Shown here: positions 1 through 7,695 of the stretch, in pieces
Position numbering within the stretch: the stretch's first letter is position 1
Layout of the letters: every line of letters begins with the position of its first letter
DNA from: Candidatus Saccharimonadota bacterium
GTDB lineage: Bacteria > Patescibacteriota > Saccharimonadia > Saccharimonadales > Saccharimonadaceae
Reading direction: 5' to 3'
Length of the DNA: 64,000 bases
Assembly: GCA_017512095.1 (NCBI GenBank)
Contig: JAFWHC010000002.1
Span: 39,404-103,403 of the forward strand
Notes under the pieces: generated by a model
Told to the model about the DNA's origin: nothing
The model's database searches: none
What the model saw: only the letters and a program-made list of their open reading frames with translations
Position numbers and translations under genes: made by a program

Positions 1-1
1 A

Positions 2-421
2 GCTCAACGTTATGATATCAAAGGAAAAGAATACCTCAAGGCTCCTACAAAATATTATATTCCTGATATCGGACTTCGCTTCTATCTCCTTGGCAGTAAG
101 CCGTCGGACACTGGCAGAATTCTAGAAAATGTAGTTTTTCTTGAACTTTATCGCCGTGGCTATGAAATTGCTATCGGAAAGGTCAATAATCACGAAGTTG
201 ATTTTATTGCCACCGACGAGAACCGCGAACCGATATACATTCAGGTCGCTGAAGATGCTAGGGATCCGGAGACTCTAAAGCGTGAACTTGCTTCGCTCCA
301 GGAGATTAATGATAATTATCCAAAGGTTCTCTTAAGTCTTGATGAGACGCCATATGCCTCCTATGGTGGCATTAAAAAGCTCAATGTGCTCGATTGGCTT
401 GTCGGCAATGTGTCTTTCTAG
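2..421 (+). CDS. AAA+ ATPase with DUF4143 domain, 3' part only
   Basis: Open from the window edge to TAG at 419-421, about 139 residues. The piece carries the C-terminal DUF4143 pattern of the ATPase family often annotated as 'ATP-binding protein, AAA+ / DUF4143': a YYIPDIGLRFYLLG stretch, then GRILENVVFLELYRRGYEI, then a PD-(D/E)XK-like EVDFIA...IYIQVA segment. The N-terminal P-loop ATPase half must lie upstream of the window. Members are common, usually single genes of unclear role, sometimes carried on mobile DNA. Codon use is closer to ordinary AT-balanced DNA than that of the G-rich genes that follow, so it is probably not part of the division cluster. The family call is by recognised motif, not by a search. 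Confidence 0.8.
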   Translation, partial: AQRYDIKGKEYLKAPTKYYIPDIGLRFYLLGSKPSDTGRILENVVFLELYRRGYEIAIGKVNNHEVDFIATDENREPIYIQVAEDARDPETLKRELASLQEINDNYPKVLLSLDETPYASYGGIKKLNVLDWLVGNVSF

Positions 422-434
422 ACATTTTGTGTGA

Positions 435-452
435 TATAATAAGCGTAAGATG
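435..452 (+). promoter_or_regulatory. -10 box of ftsI, leaderless-type start
   Basis: TATAAT at 435-440 ends 9 nt before the ATG at 450. The expected transcription start (about 447-448) leaves a 5' UTR of only 2-3 nt, too short for a Shine-Dalgarno site, and none is seen. The same geometry recurs at many genes of the window. Confidence 0.65.
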
Positions 453-2204
453 AATGACGAGACGCAGAAGAAGCGGTTAAAAGTTTTGAAGTATGCGCTT
501 TTTGTGGTTGCTGGGGTGATTTTGGTGCGGTTGTTTATGATTCAGATTATTCAGAAAGAAGAATGGGTGGCAAAGGCGGAAGCGCAGCATACGTTTGAGA
601 ACACGATTAAGGCGAAGCGGGGGGAGATTTATATGATGGACGGGAGTGAGCCGGTCGCGGTTGTGATGAACGAGAAGGCGTGGACGGTGATTTTGGACCC
701 GATGGTTGCGGAAGAGAAAGAGCTGGCTGATGCGGTTTTTACGGAAGAGATGAAGCCGTATTTGACGGTTGATTCGGCGACGGAAGTTTTGAAAGACCGG
801 ACGCGGAGATATTTTGTGGTGGCGAAAAATGTGCCGAGAAAACTTGCGCTCGAGCTGCGCGAGAAAGAAGTGACGGGAATGATAATGCAGGAGGGGACAA
901 AGCGAGTGTATCCCGAAGGGACGCTTGCGGCGAGACTGCTTGGGTTTGTAAATATGGACGGGGACGGACAGTATGGTGTGGAAGGGTCGCTCGATGAGGA
1001 GCTTAAGGGCAAGGACGGAAGACTGAAAACGATTGCGGATGTGAATAATGTGGCGCTTTCGATTGGGAAGGATAATATCCGGGTGCCGGCGGAAGATGGG
1101 AAAAATGTGGTGCTGACGGTCGACCGGAATGTGCAGGCGAAGGTGGAGGAAATTTTGCAACGGAGGATGACGGAATTTGGAAAAGACCAGGCGAGCGCGT
1201 TAGTGATGGACCCGAGGACGGGGGAGATTTTAGCGATGGCGAATTTGCCGGGATATGACCCGGGGAACTATGGGGAAGTTGAGGATGCGAGCGTATACGT
1301 AAATAGGGTAACGGATGACCCGTATGAGCCAGCAAGCGTGTGTAAGTCGTTTACGTTTGCGACGGGGATTGAACTCGGAGTTTTGGATGCGAATACGATG
1401 TTTTATAACAACGGATACGAAGTGATTGATGGTTGGCAAATAAAGAACTCGACGTATGGGCAGGCGAATTTGCTTGGGCCGACGTCGATACAAAATGCGT
1501 TAAATTGGAGCTTGAACACGGGGAGCATTCATGCGCTTAAGTTGATTGGCGGAGATGCGACGCAAATAAATGAGCAGGGAAGAAAGACGTTATATGATTT
1601 TTATGTGAATCATTTTGGGCTCGGGAAGGAGACGGGGATTGAACTTTATGAGGCGACGGGGCTGATAAACGATCCGGTGGAGGGGGACGGGCGCGATTCG
1701 CTCTATGCGAACATGACGTTTGGGCAAAATATGTTGGTGACCATGCTCCAAGTTGCGAGCGGATATTCGGCGCTCGTGAATGGCGGGGAATATCATCATC
1801 CGACGATTGTGAAGGGGTATATGGAGGGCGGGGTTTTGGTTGAGAAAGAGCGAGCCGGGGCGGCGTGGCGCGCGGTATCGGAAGACACGAGTCGGCAGAT
1901 GCGTGAGATGCTTTGGGGAACGAGGAGTTTGATGCGGGCGACGGGAGTGGACCGAGATGGGTATTTTGTGGGAGGGAAGACGGGGACGGCGCAGGTGATT
2001 CGAGATGGGGCGTATTCGATGGATGAATGGGTGGCGACGTATGTTGGGTTTGGCGGGGCGACGGGAGAAATGCCGGAGTATCTCGCGATGGTCCGGATTT
2101 GGAAGGACGGGGAAACAACGGGTGCGGAGCAATATGCGCAGCCGGTGTTTAACGATATTTCTGATTTTATGATTGATTATTTGAAAATTAAGCCCGGGGC
2201 GTAG
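450..2204 (+). CDS. ftsI: Peptidoglycan D,D-transpeptidase (FtsI/PBP2 family)
   Basis: Class B penicillin-binding protein of 584 residues; it cross-links septal peptidoglycan outside the membrane. One N-terminal signal-anchor helix (about residues 12-34) is followed by the dimerisation/pedestal domain (KAKRGEIYMMDG motif near residue 54) and a transpeptidase domain with all three active-site motifs: SxxK as S296-V-C-K299, SxN as S354-L-N356 and KTG at 510-512. No C-terminal PASTA domain is present. It heads a same-strand run with mraY, ftsW, murG and an FtsQ-like gene, which argues for the septal enzyme FtsI rather than the elongation PBP2. A TATAAT box lies 9 nt before the ATG. Confidence 0.93.
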   Translation: MNDETQKKRLKVLKYALFVVAGVILVRLFMIQIIQKEEWVAKAEAQHTFENTIKAKRGEIYMMDGSEPVAVVMNEKAWTVILDPMVAEEKELADAVFTEEMKPYLTVDSATEVLKDRTRRYFVVAKNVPRKLALELREKEVTGMIMQEGTKRVYPEGTLAARLLGFVNMDGDGQYGVEGSLDEELKGKDGRLKTIADVNNVALSIGKDNIRVPAEDGKNVVLTVDRNVQAKVEEILQRRMTEFGKDQASALVMDPRTGEILAMANLPGYDPGNYGEVEDASVYVNRVTDDPYEPASVCKSFTFATGIELGVLDANTMFYNNGYEVIDGWQIKNSTYGQANLLGPTSIQNALNWSLNTGSIHALKLIGGDATQINEQGRKTLYDFYVNHFGLGKETGIELYEATGLINDPVEGDGRDSLYANMTFGQNMLVTMLQVASGYSALVNGGEYHHPTIVKGYMEGGVLVEKERAGAAWRAVSEDTSRQMREMLWGTRSLMRATGVDRDGYFVGGKTGTAQVIRDGAYSMDEWVATYVGFGGATGEMPEYLAMVRIWKDGETTGAEQYAQPVFNDISDFMIDYLKIKPGA

Positions 2205-2210
2205 TATAAT
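2205..2210 (+). promoter_or_regulatory. -10 box before mraY
   Basis: TATAAT at 2205-2210 begins right at the end of the ftsI stop codon, with 8 nt to the mraY ATG at 2219. It would give a leaderless or near-leaderless mraY transcript inside the cluster. Confidence 0.6.
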
Positions 2211-2218
2211 ATAGTAAT

Positions 2219-3250
2219 ATGTGGAAAACAGAACTTAACAACGAAATGTTTTATGGCTTGATTTTGGCGCTTGGGGCGTTTTTGCTGGCGATGTTTTTGA
2301 CGCCGGTTTATACCTATTTTGCGTACAAATATAAGTTTTGGAAAAAGCAGAAAAAGACAACGGCGGACGGGTCGGCTTTGCCGATTATGACGAAGTTGCA
2401 TGCGCATAAGTTTAAACGACATTTCCCGACGATGGCGGGGATTATTGGTGTGGTTGTGGTTGCGGTTGTGACGATTGTTTGCAATCTTGACCGTGGGCAA
2501 ACTTGGCTTCCGCTCGCGGGGTTTCTTGGTGGAGCAGCGGTTGGATTTATCGACGATTTGATTAACGTGTTTGGGAGCGGGGAAGGAGCAGCGGGGCTGC
2601 GCGCGGGCTCGAAGATGTTGCTTATTTCTATTGTGGGGGCGGCGCTTGGATGGTTCTTTGCGACGAAGTTGGGTTGGACGGAAGTCATGGTGCCGTTTGT
2701 GGGGAGTTTTGATATTGGCGTGGTTGGGATGATTTTCTTGTTTACGTTTGCAGTGGTGGCGACGGGGAATGCGACGAATATTTCTGATGGGCTTGATGGG
2801 CTTGCGGGCGGACTAATGATGATTGCGTATGGAGCGTACGGTGTGATTGCGCTGTTCCAGGGGCAGTGGATGCTGTTTGCGTTTTGCATGACGGTGGTTG
2901 GCTGGCTGTTGTCTTATATTTGGTTTAACGTGCCGCCGGCGCGGTTTATGATGGGAGATACGGGTTCGTTTGCGCTTGGGGCTGGGCTTGGTGTGGTGGC
3001 GATGATGACGAATGCGTTTTTGCTGTTGCCGGTGATTGGGCTTATGCTTGTTATCGAGGCGGGGTCGTCATTGATTCAGATGGCGTCGAAGAAGTTTTTC
3101 CATCGGAAGATTTTTATTTCTGCGCCGATTCATCATCATTACGAAGCGAAGGGGTGGGGAGAAGCGAAGATTGTGATGAGGTTTTGGGTTATAGCCGGCA
3201 TTGCTGCGGTGCTCGGGATGTTTATTGCGAGCGCTTCAGGAATCGCATAA
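2219..3250 (+). CDS. mraY: Phospho-N-acetylmuramoyl-pentapeptide transferase MraY
   Basis: Integral membrane enzyme (343 residues, about ten helices) that transfers phospho-MurNAc-pentapeptide from UDP to undecaprenyl phosphate, forming lipid I on the cytoplasmic face. Diagnostic family motifs are visible: the acidic pair in FIDDLINV with the following GLRAGSK, the NATNISDGLDGLAGG loop, the GDTGSFALG segment and the HHHYEAKGWGEAKIV motif near the C terminus. Length matches the family. It lies between the transpeptidase and ftsW genes, the normal dcw order. The start follows a TATAAT box by 8 nt and has no clear ribosome binding site. Confidence 0.95.
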   Translation: MWKTELNNEMFYGLILALGAFLLAMFLTPVYTYFAYKYKFWKKQKKTTADGSALPIMTKLHAHKFKRHFPTMAGIIGVVVVAVVTIVCNLDRGQTWLPLAGFLGGAAVGFIDDLINVFGSGEGAAGLRAGSKMLLISIVGAALGWFFATKLGWTEVMVPFVGSFDIGVVGMIFLFTFAVVATGNATNISDGLDGLAGGLMMIAYGAYGVIALFQGQWMLFAFCMTVVGWLLSYIWFNVPPARFMMGDTGSFALGAGLGVVAMMTNAFLLLPVIGLMLVIEAGSSLIQMASKKFFHRKIFISAPIHHHYEAKGWGEAKIVMRFWVIAGIAAVLGMFIASASGIA

Positions 3251-3268
3251 TTTTGGCGTTCTTCATGG

Positions 3269-3287
3269 TATAATTATAAGCATAATG
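3269..3287 (+). promoter_or_regulatory. -10 box of ftsW, leaderless-type start
   Basis: TATAAT at 3269-3274 lies 10 nt before the ATG at 3285. This supports the ATG at 3285 over an in-frame upstream start at 3201 that would run back into mraY. Confidence 0.6.
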
Positions 3288-4496
3288 AGAAAACATCGTG
3301 GCGATCGAGTGATTGCGATTATGACGTTTGTGTTGCTCATGGCTGGGCTCATAATTATTTATGCGATTGGGCCGATGCGAGCGAATTTTTTGAACGCGGC
3401 GTATGGTGGTAATATTTCTGAGAGTCACTTTTTCACAAGGCAGCTTGTGAATGTTTTGTTGTCTATTGTGGCGTTTGTGGTGGCGTTTAAGGTGCCGTAT
3501 GAGAAAATAAGGAAGTATGGAAAGTGGGTTCTTGTGCTTGGGTTGGTTCTGTCGGCGGGGCTTTGGGTGCTGGCGAAAGCGGGGTCGGGGCTGGCAAAGT
3601 GTGAGCTTGGGGCGTGTCGGTGGATTAATATCGGGAGTTTTGGAAGTTTGCAGCCGGCGGAGTTTTTGAAACTGGGGCTTGTGCTTTATTTGTCGCAGCT
3701 TGCGGCGAGCCGGAAGGCGGAAGGGAAGCTTAATAAAAGTGATTTTTGGTTGCCGGCGGGAGTGTTCTCGCTTTTGTCGTTGTTTTTTGTCGTGGTGGTG
3801 CAGAAGGACCTCGGGACGGGCGTGGTTTTGATTGCGATTATACTCGCGACGATTTTTGCGAGCGGGGTGGAGCTGAAACGGTTTGCGCTGGTTTGTGCGG
3901 GGATTTTGGTGGCGGCGGTGTTTGTGACTGTGACGAGCCCGCATCGAGTTGAGCGCGTGAGGACGTTTTTGAACGGGGAAGGGGCGGATACTTACCATAT
4001 CGAGAATGCGATGATGGCGATTGGTACGGGCGGACTGACGGGAGTTGGGGTGGGAAATTCGGTGCAGGCGACGGGGTATTTGCCGGAGAGTATTAACGAT
4101 TCGGTTTTTGCGATTATGGGGGAGACGTTTGGGTTTTTGGGGCTTACGATGGTTGTGGCGCTGTTTGTGGTGATGTTGATGAGGGTTCTGAAGGTGGCGG
4201 AGCTTGGGGCGGATGAAGAAAAACGGCTGGTGGCGGTTGGGGTGTTTGCGTGGATTGCGGTGCAGATGGCGGTGAATATAATGGCGATGACGGGGCTGAT
4301 ACCTTTGACAGGGATTACGTTGCCGTTACTTTCTTATGGTGGGACGAGTATGATGTTTGTGACGGTTGCACTTGGGCTTGTGACGCAACTTTCGTGCTAT
4401 ACTAAAAGGGAGAGGGAATTAAAACAAGTGAAATTTTCTAATTCACATTTGAAGAAGGGAAGGCTCCATGAAAGTACTAGTAGTCGGAGGGGGTAG
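3285..4496 (+). CDS. ftsW: SEDS-family glycosyltransferase FtsW
   Basis: Polytopic SEDS protein (403 residues from this start) that polymerises lipid II glycan strands at the septum together with a class B PBP. The frame stays open upstream to 3201, but that extension overlaps mraY and is not family-like; MRKHRGDRVIAIMTF fits an FtsW N terminus and a -10 box sits just before it. Family landmarks are the KDLGTG segment, the large extracellular loop with YLPESINDSVFAIMGETFG (containing the conserved acidic residues) and SYGGTSM near the C terminus. The last 29 nt overlap murG, implying translational coupling. Confidence 0.93.
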   Translation: MRKHRGDRVIAIMTFVLLMAGLIIIYAIGPMRANFLNAAYGGNISESHFFTRQLVNVLLSIVAFVVAFKVPYEKIRKYGKWVLVLGLVLSAGLWVLAKAGSGLAKCELGACRWINIGSFGSLQPAEFLKLGLVLYLSQLAASRKAEGKLNKSDFWLPAGVFSLLSLFFVVVVQKDLGTGVVLIAIILATIFASGVELKRFALVCAGILVAAVFVTVTSPHRVERVRTFLNGEGADTYHIENAMMAIGTGGLTGVGVGNSVQATGYLPESINDSVFAIMGETFGFLGLTMVVALFVVMLMRVLKVAELGADEEKRLVAVGVFAWIAVQMAVNIMAMTGLIPLTGITLPLLSYGGTSMMFVTVALGLVTQLSCYTKRERELKQVKFSNSHLKKGRLHESTSSRRG

Positions 4497-5730
4497 CGGG
4501 GGGCACGTAACGCCGGCGATTGCGGTGGTTAGAGAGATTTTGGCGAAAAGTCCGCGAGCGAGGATTGAATTTTGGACGGACCGAAAATATTATAAAAATG
4601 TTTTGAAGTTGACTGTGCTTGGAAAGAAGGGGGGCGACTTGAACATGAAAGTGCGGAAGGTTTGGTCGGGGAAGTTTAGAAGGTATGCGGGCTGGAAAAT
4701 TTCTGATTATTTTACGGCGTGGCGAGTGACGATTTTTGATTTGATTTTGAAGAATATTGCGGGGCTGTTTGGGTTTTTGGCTGGAGTTTTGCAGAGCTTT
4801 TTTAGGTTTTTGTTTATGAAAGAGCGGCCAGACGTGGTGTTTCTTAAGGGCGGATTTGTGGGGCTGCCGGTTGGGATTGCGGCGAGGGCGTTTAAAATTC
4901 CGTATGTGATACACGAGAGTGATGCGACGCCGGGACTTGCGAACCGACTTTTGATGCGGAGAGCGGCGAAGGTGGCGATGGGGGCGAAGTTCGACACGGA
5001 GACGCCGGGGCGAGAGAAGTGGGTGTGGACGGGAACACCAATTTCTGAGGAGTTTAGGAAGGTGTCGCCGGCGAGGCAAGCGAGTTTAAGAAAAGCGTTC
5101 GGTTTTTGTTCTAAAAAGCCTTTGGTGGTGGTGACGGGCGGAAGCCAGGGGGCGAAGCATATCAATCAGGCTGTGACGCAGATTTTGCCGGAGCTTCTGA
5201 AGCAGGTTGACGTTGGGCTGGTTGCGGGGAGGAAACATTATGAGGAGATGACGGAGCTTAAGAAATATGAAGTTTGGGAAGATGCGGAGCTTAAGAGCGG
5301 GTTTAGGATGTGGGAGTTTAACTCAAACATGGCGGAGCTGCTTGGGGCGGCGGATTTGGTGGTGTCGCGGGCGGGGGCGACGACGATTGCGGAGTTAGCG
5401 AGCCTTTCGAAGGCGGTGATTTTGGTGCCGTTTGGAGAGCTTGCGGGTGGGCATCAGACGAAGAATGCAGAGAGATTGGCGGAGCTTGGGGCGGCGAAGG
5501 TGGTTGATGATGAGAAAATGGTGAAGAAGCCAAAGCTGCTGCTTGAGATGATTTTGGAGCTTGCAGGGAAGCCGGCGGAGCGGGAAAAATTGGCGACTGC
5601 GCTGCACGAAGAAGCAAAGTTTGACTCGGCTAAGGTGCTTGCGGAAATTGTGCTTGAGGCTGGTCGAAACAGGGGTGGAGGCGTGATTGGAGCGCGGGAG
5701 CAAGTTCCGCAAAAAAGAGGGGTGAAATAA
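4468..5730 (+). CDS. murG: UDP-GlcNAc transferase MurG (lipid II synthase)
   Basis: GT28 enzyme that adds GlcNAc to lipid I on the inner membrane face to give lipid II. The N-terminal Rossmann domain opens with GGGSGGH (residues 7-13); the acceptor-side loop contains ESDATPGLANR and the donor domain has VTGGSQGAKHIN and SRAGATTIAEL. At 420 residues it is longer than the usual 350-370; the extra length is mainly a region at about 35-120 that includes a long hydrophobic stretch (FDLILKNIAGLFGFLAGVL), plausibly a stronger membrane attachment, plus a basic C-terminal tail. The start has a good ribosome binding site (AAGGGAAGG) inside the end of ftsW. Confidence 0.95.
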   Translation: MKVLVVGGGSGGHVTPAIAVVREILAKSPRARIEFWTDRKYYKNVLKLTVLGKKGGDLNMKVRKVWSGKFRRYAGWKISDYFTAWRVTIFDLILKNIAGLFGFLAGVLQSFFRFLFMKERPDVVFLKGGFVGLPVGIAARAFKIPYVIHESDATPGLANRLLMRRAAKVAMGAKFDTETPGREKWVWTGTPISEEFRKVSPARQASLRKAFGFCSKKPLVVVTGGSQGAKHINQAVTQILPELLKQVDVGLVAGRKHYEEMTELKKYEVWEDAELKSGFRMWEFNSNMAELLGAADLVVSRAGATTIAELASLSKAVILVPFGELAGGHQTKNAERLAELGAAKVVDDEKMVKKPKLLLEMILELAGKPAEREKLATALHEEAKFDSAKVLAEIVLEAGRNRGGGVIGAREQVPQKRGVK

Positions 5731-6269
5731 TGCAGGCGGGCAAGACGATTGCGGCGAAAAGGGAACGAATGACATCCGACTCGGAGAGGGAACGGGTGCG
5801 AAAAACGATTAGGAAGCGGAAAGTGCTGTCGATTGCGGCAGTTTTGATGCTTGGGGCGACGATGATTTATCTTGGAGTGAAAGCGTTTACGGAGTGGATT
5901 CGATGGATGTCGAAGAGGGAAGAAGTGGTTTTGGTGGAACCGGAACCGAGCGTGGAGATTATCGACGACTCGACGGGGCGACGAGCGGAAAAGGTGAGCT
6001 CGCGCGTGAAAGAGCTGGTTTTTAATCTTGAAGAAGAGTTTGTTTTGAAAGAGATGAAAGTGACGAGAGCGCATATTCCAGAGGATAAGATACGGGAGAT
6101 TGACTTGGAAGTTGAGGGGTTTTCTGGGCTTGTGAAAGTTTCGATGGATAGAAATGCGGCGGTGACGGCGGAAGATGCTTCTCGGATGATTGCGTATTTG
6201 AAGGGGCAGGGAATTGAGGACTGCGAATATATAGACGTGAGGATTGAGCGGAAGGCGTACTGGAAGTAG
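5730..6269 (+). CDS. FtsQ/DivIB-like membrane protein lacking a clear POTRA domain
   Basis: 179 residues. A basic cytoplasmic tail (1-30) is followed by one transmembrane helix (about 31-53) and an extracytoplasmic part. The C terminus, VSMDRNAAVTAEDASRMIAYLKGQG followed by EYIDVRIERKAYWK, resembles the end of the FtsQ/DivIB beta domain, which closes with an ID(L/V)R strand. Position directly after murG, where ftsQ sits in dcw clusters, supports that role: a bitopic scaffold linking divisome proteins. The region between the helix and the beta domain is only about 60 residues, too short for a normal POTRA domain. The start overlaps the murG stop (TAATG). The family call is inference from topology, C-terminal motif and context. 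Confidence 0.6.
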   Translation: MQAGKTIAAKRERMTSDSERERVRKTIRKRKVLSIAAVLMLGATMIYLGVKAFTEWIRWMSKREEVVLVEPEPSVEIIDDSTGRRAEKVSSRVKELVFNLEEEFVLKEMKVTRAHIPEDKIREIDLEVEGFSGLVKVSMDRNAAVTAEDASRMIAYLKGQGIEDCEYIDVRIERKAYWK

Positions 6270-6308
6270 TTGCGGTTTGGTGGGGTGGATTTTTTGCGGG
6301 AAATGTGT

Positions 6309-6314
6309 TATAAT
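6309..6314 (+). promoter_or_regulatory. -10 box upstream of small membrane protein gene
   Basis: TATAAT at 6309-6314, about 45 nt upstream of an ATG that has its own AGGAGG ribosome binding site, so this unit has a conventional leader. Confidence 0.5.
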
Positions 6315-6366
6315 AGTAATGCTATGGTTCTTTAAAATCAGTTAGTTGAAATTTAGGAGGGGTAAG

Positions 6367-6705
6367 ATGTTTCTGAAGGCGCTTTTGTTGTCGGTTTTGT
6401 TTGTGGCGTTTGGCGGGTTTTTGTTCTGGGCGATTTATCGGATGGCTGTGCATGATCGTAGAGAGCAGATTAAGATGGTTGCGAGATGGGAGCTTCAGGA
6501 TGAGATGTCCGAATCGATAACTAGCGCGCCGTCGCTGCTGAACAAGTCGAAGAGATGGGAAATGAGTGAAGATGAAAAGCTTTATGAGCTTACTGAGTCG
6601 GGGCAACGCCTGAAGAAGATTGATGAGGACGGGAAATGGGCGATGATGATTGGCGCTTTGGTTGCGCTGGTTGTTGTGGTCTGTTATTGGAAGTTTTATA
6701 TGTGA
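6367..6705 (+). CDS. Small two-helix membrane protein, unknown function
   Basis: 112 residues. The frame can be extended to a TTG at 6346, but AGGAGG at 6355-6360 sits six nt before the ATG at 6367, which decides the start. The N-terminal helix (FLKALLLSVLFVAFGGFLFWAIYRM) and the C-terminal helix (MIGALVALVVVVCYWKFYM) flank an approximately 60-residue charged loop rich in Glu, Lys and Ser. I do not recognise the family. It is the last gene before a strong terminator and may share the division cluster's context, but nothing in the sequence assigns a role. Confidence 0.7.
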   Translation: MFLKALLLSVLFVAFGGFLFWAIYRMAVHDRREQIKMVARWELQDEMSESITSAPSLLNKSKRWEMSEDEKLYELTESGQRLKKIDEDGKWAMMIGALVALVVVVCYWKFYM

Positions 6706-6755
6706 CGCATGAGGGAATTAGACTGAGTATGAAGGCTGACTGATGAAATTTAAAC

Positions 6756-6785
6756 GACCTTGGTGAAAACCGAGGTCTTTTTTTG
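6756..6785 (+). terminator. Intrinsic terminator ending the division cluster
   Basis: Stem GACCTTGG (6756-6763) and CCGAGGTC (6770-6777), loop TGAAAA, followed by TTTTTTT. One G-U pair. It closes the + strand transcription unit. Confidence 0.85.
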
Positions 6786-7080
6786 GCTTGAGTGGTGGTG
6801 GGTTGGCTGGAGCGAGGTTTTGTGGCGGTGGCGATTAACGGGTTTATTTTTTTATATTTCCCTATTTTGTTCGGTTTCTGTTCAGGCGGTTTATGAAATT
6901 TTTAGAATCGTGTTTTTAGAGTGTGGGCGGTTGGCGAGATTTTTTCTCGAGAACAGCAGGGAAGTGGGGAAAAGCGGAATTTGGCGAATTTTTAGCGGAT
7001 GTTCGGAAAAGCGGCTCGGAACCCGAACAAAGGCCGTTAAAACCCGAACTGGGGCCGAAAATGGGGGCAACAAGGCTGAC

Positions 7081-7236
7081 GGCAACAGTATTTTCGCGGC
7101 TCGTTCCGCGCCTAATCCTCACGGGTGTCGTTGGTCTCCACCGGAGACCAACCCCCACGCCCGCAGCCCGTTCGGATTGGGCTTCACCGGCGTGCGCAAG
7201 CGCACCCGATTTAGATCCGCGAGAAATACCGTCGCC
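7081..7236. repeat. 156-bp imperfect palindromic element (MITE/BIME-like)
   Basis: The ends are inverted copies: GGCAACAGTATTTTCGCGG at 7081-7099 corresponds to the complement of CCGCGAGAAATACCGTCGCC at 7217-7236. The centre is a perfect 10-bp hairpin, GTTGGTCTCC (7130-7139) with GGAGACCAAC (7143-7152). The intermediate arms also match in inverted order (CCTAATCCTCACGGG on the left; CCCAATCCGAACGGG in the complement of the right). Smaller hairpins lie inside, at 7095-7110 and GTGCG-CAAG-CGCAC at 7192-7205. The segment is more GC-rich than its surroundings. ORFs across it on both strands are low-complexity and are taken as spurious. No terminal direct repeat was identified. Confidence 0.55.
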
Positions 7237-7446
7237 TAGCCTTGTCTTGGTTTTAGAACAGCAAGACAGCTCATAATCTGTTTTTTACGGGGCGGCAAGT
7301 TGCTTGCTTATTAAGAAGACGATTGAGTTATCGTCCTTTAAGCATAAGTGTAATGTCTTAAAAGAGTTATTGTGCGACATTAAAACTGTGCGGGAAAAAG
7401 GATCCGTGAATGGACGGTTTTGCGTGAAGTTGGCTTAAAGTGGTGC
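7237..7446. other. Hairpin-rich non-coding stretch
   Basis: No gene recognised. Local hairpins: TTGTCTTG/CAAGACAG around 7242-7269 followed by a weak stem with TTTTTT; GACGAT/ATCGTC at 7318-7335; AATGTC/GACATT around 7352-7382. These could be 3' UTR structure of the small minus-strand gene that ends at 7447, or a small RNA. I did not find RNase P, tmRNA or SRP RNA core motifs here. Confidence 0.3.
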
Positions 7447-7602
7447 TTATTTTTTGGTTTTCGTTTGTGCTTTTATGAGGGTTTCTAAGAGTTCGGTCTG
7501 TTTTTCAAGTTGGGCTGAAATTTTCTCGAGGAGCTCGTTTGAGCGCCTCAGCTCACCGAGTTTAGTCCCTGGGGCGCCAGAGGGCGTATAGGTTAAAGGC
7601 AT
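7447..7602 (-). CDS. 51-residue coiled-coil protein
   Basis: Reads MPLTYTPSGAPGTKLGELRR then SNELLEKISAQLEKQ and TELLETLIKAQTKTKK, ending at TAA. The second half is a heptad-type amphipathic helix, i.e. a short coiled coil. A ribosome binding site (AAGGAG) precedes the ATG and a TATAAT box lies upstream within 7621-7640, so it looks like a genuine small gene. It lies directly downstream of, and on the same strand as, the TraG/HerA-like ATPase gene, separated by a terminator hairpin. Function unknown; a partner or adaptor role for the neighbouring ATPase is speculation. Confidence 0.6.
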   Translation of the reverse strand: MPLTYTPSGAPGTKLGELRRSNELLEKISAQLEKQTELLETLIKAQTKTKK

Positions 7603-7664
7603 ATATTTTTCTCCTTAATTCCCTATATTATATAACAGAGAGGGAACAGAGGTAAAGCATGAAC

Positions 7665-7695
7665 AAAATTAGGGAACCATTAATTCCCTAATTTT
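7665..7695. terminator. Perfect 12-bp hairpin, bidirectional terminator
   Basis: AAAATTAGGGAA (7665-7676) and TTCCCTAATTTT (7684-7695) are exact inverted copies around CCATTAA. Symmetric A/T flanks allow termination on either strand; on the minus strand it overlaps the last codons of the ATPase gene. Confidence 0.7.

Noticed and set aside
6760..7276. Overlapping frames of 159, 117 and 80 codons around the palindromic element
   Set aside because: They start inside a terminator or cross the inverted repeat, have low-complexity Arg/Pro/Ser-rich translations and lack ribosome binding sites; the DNA-level palindrome explains the open frames better.
7245..7285. Possible tRNA-Met-like anticodon arm (CTCATAA)
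   Set aside because: No acceptor stem or T-arm can be built around it and the stem pairs only with an 8-nt loop; a weak hairpin with a T run is a simpler reading.
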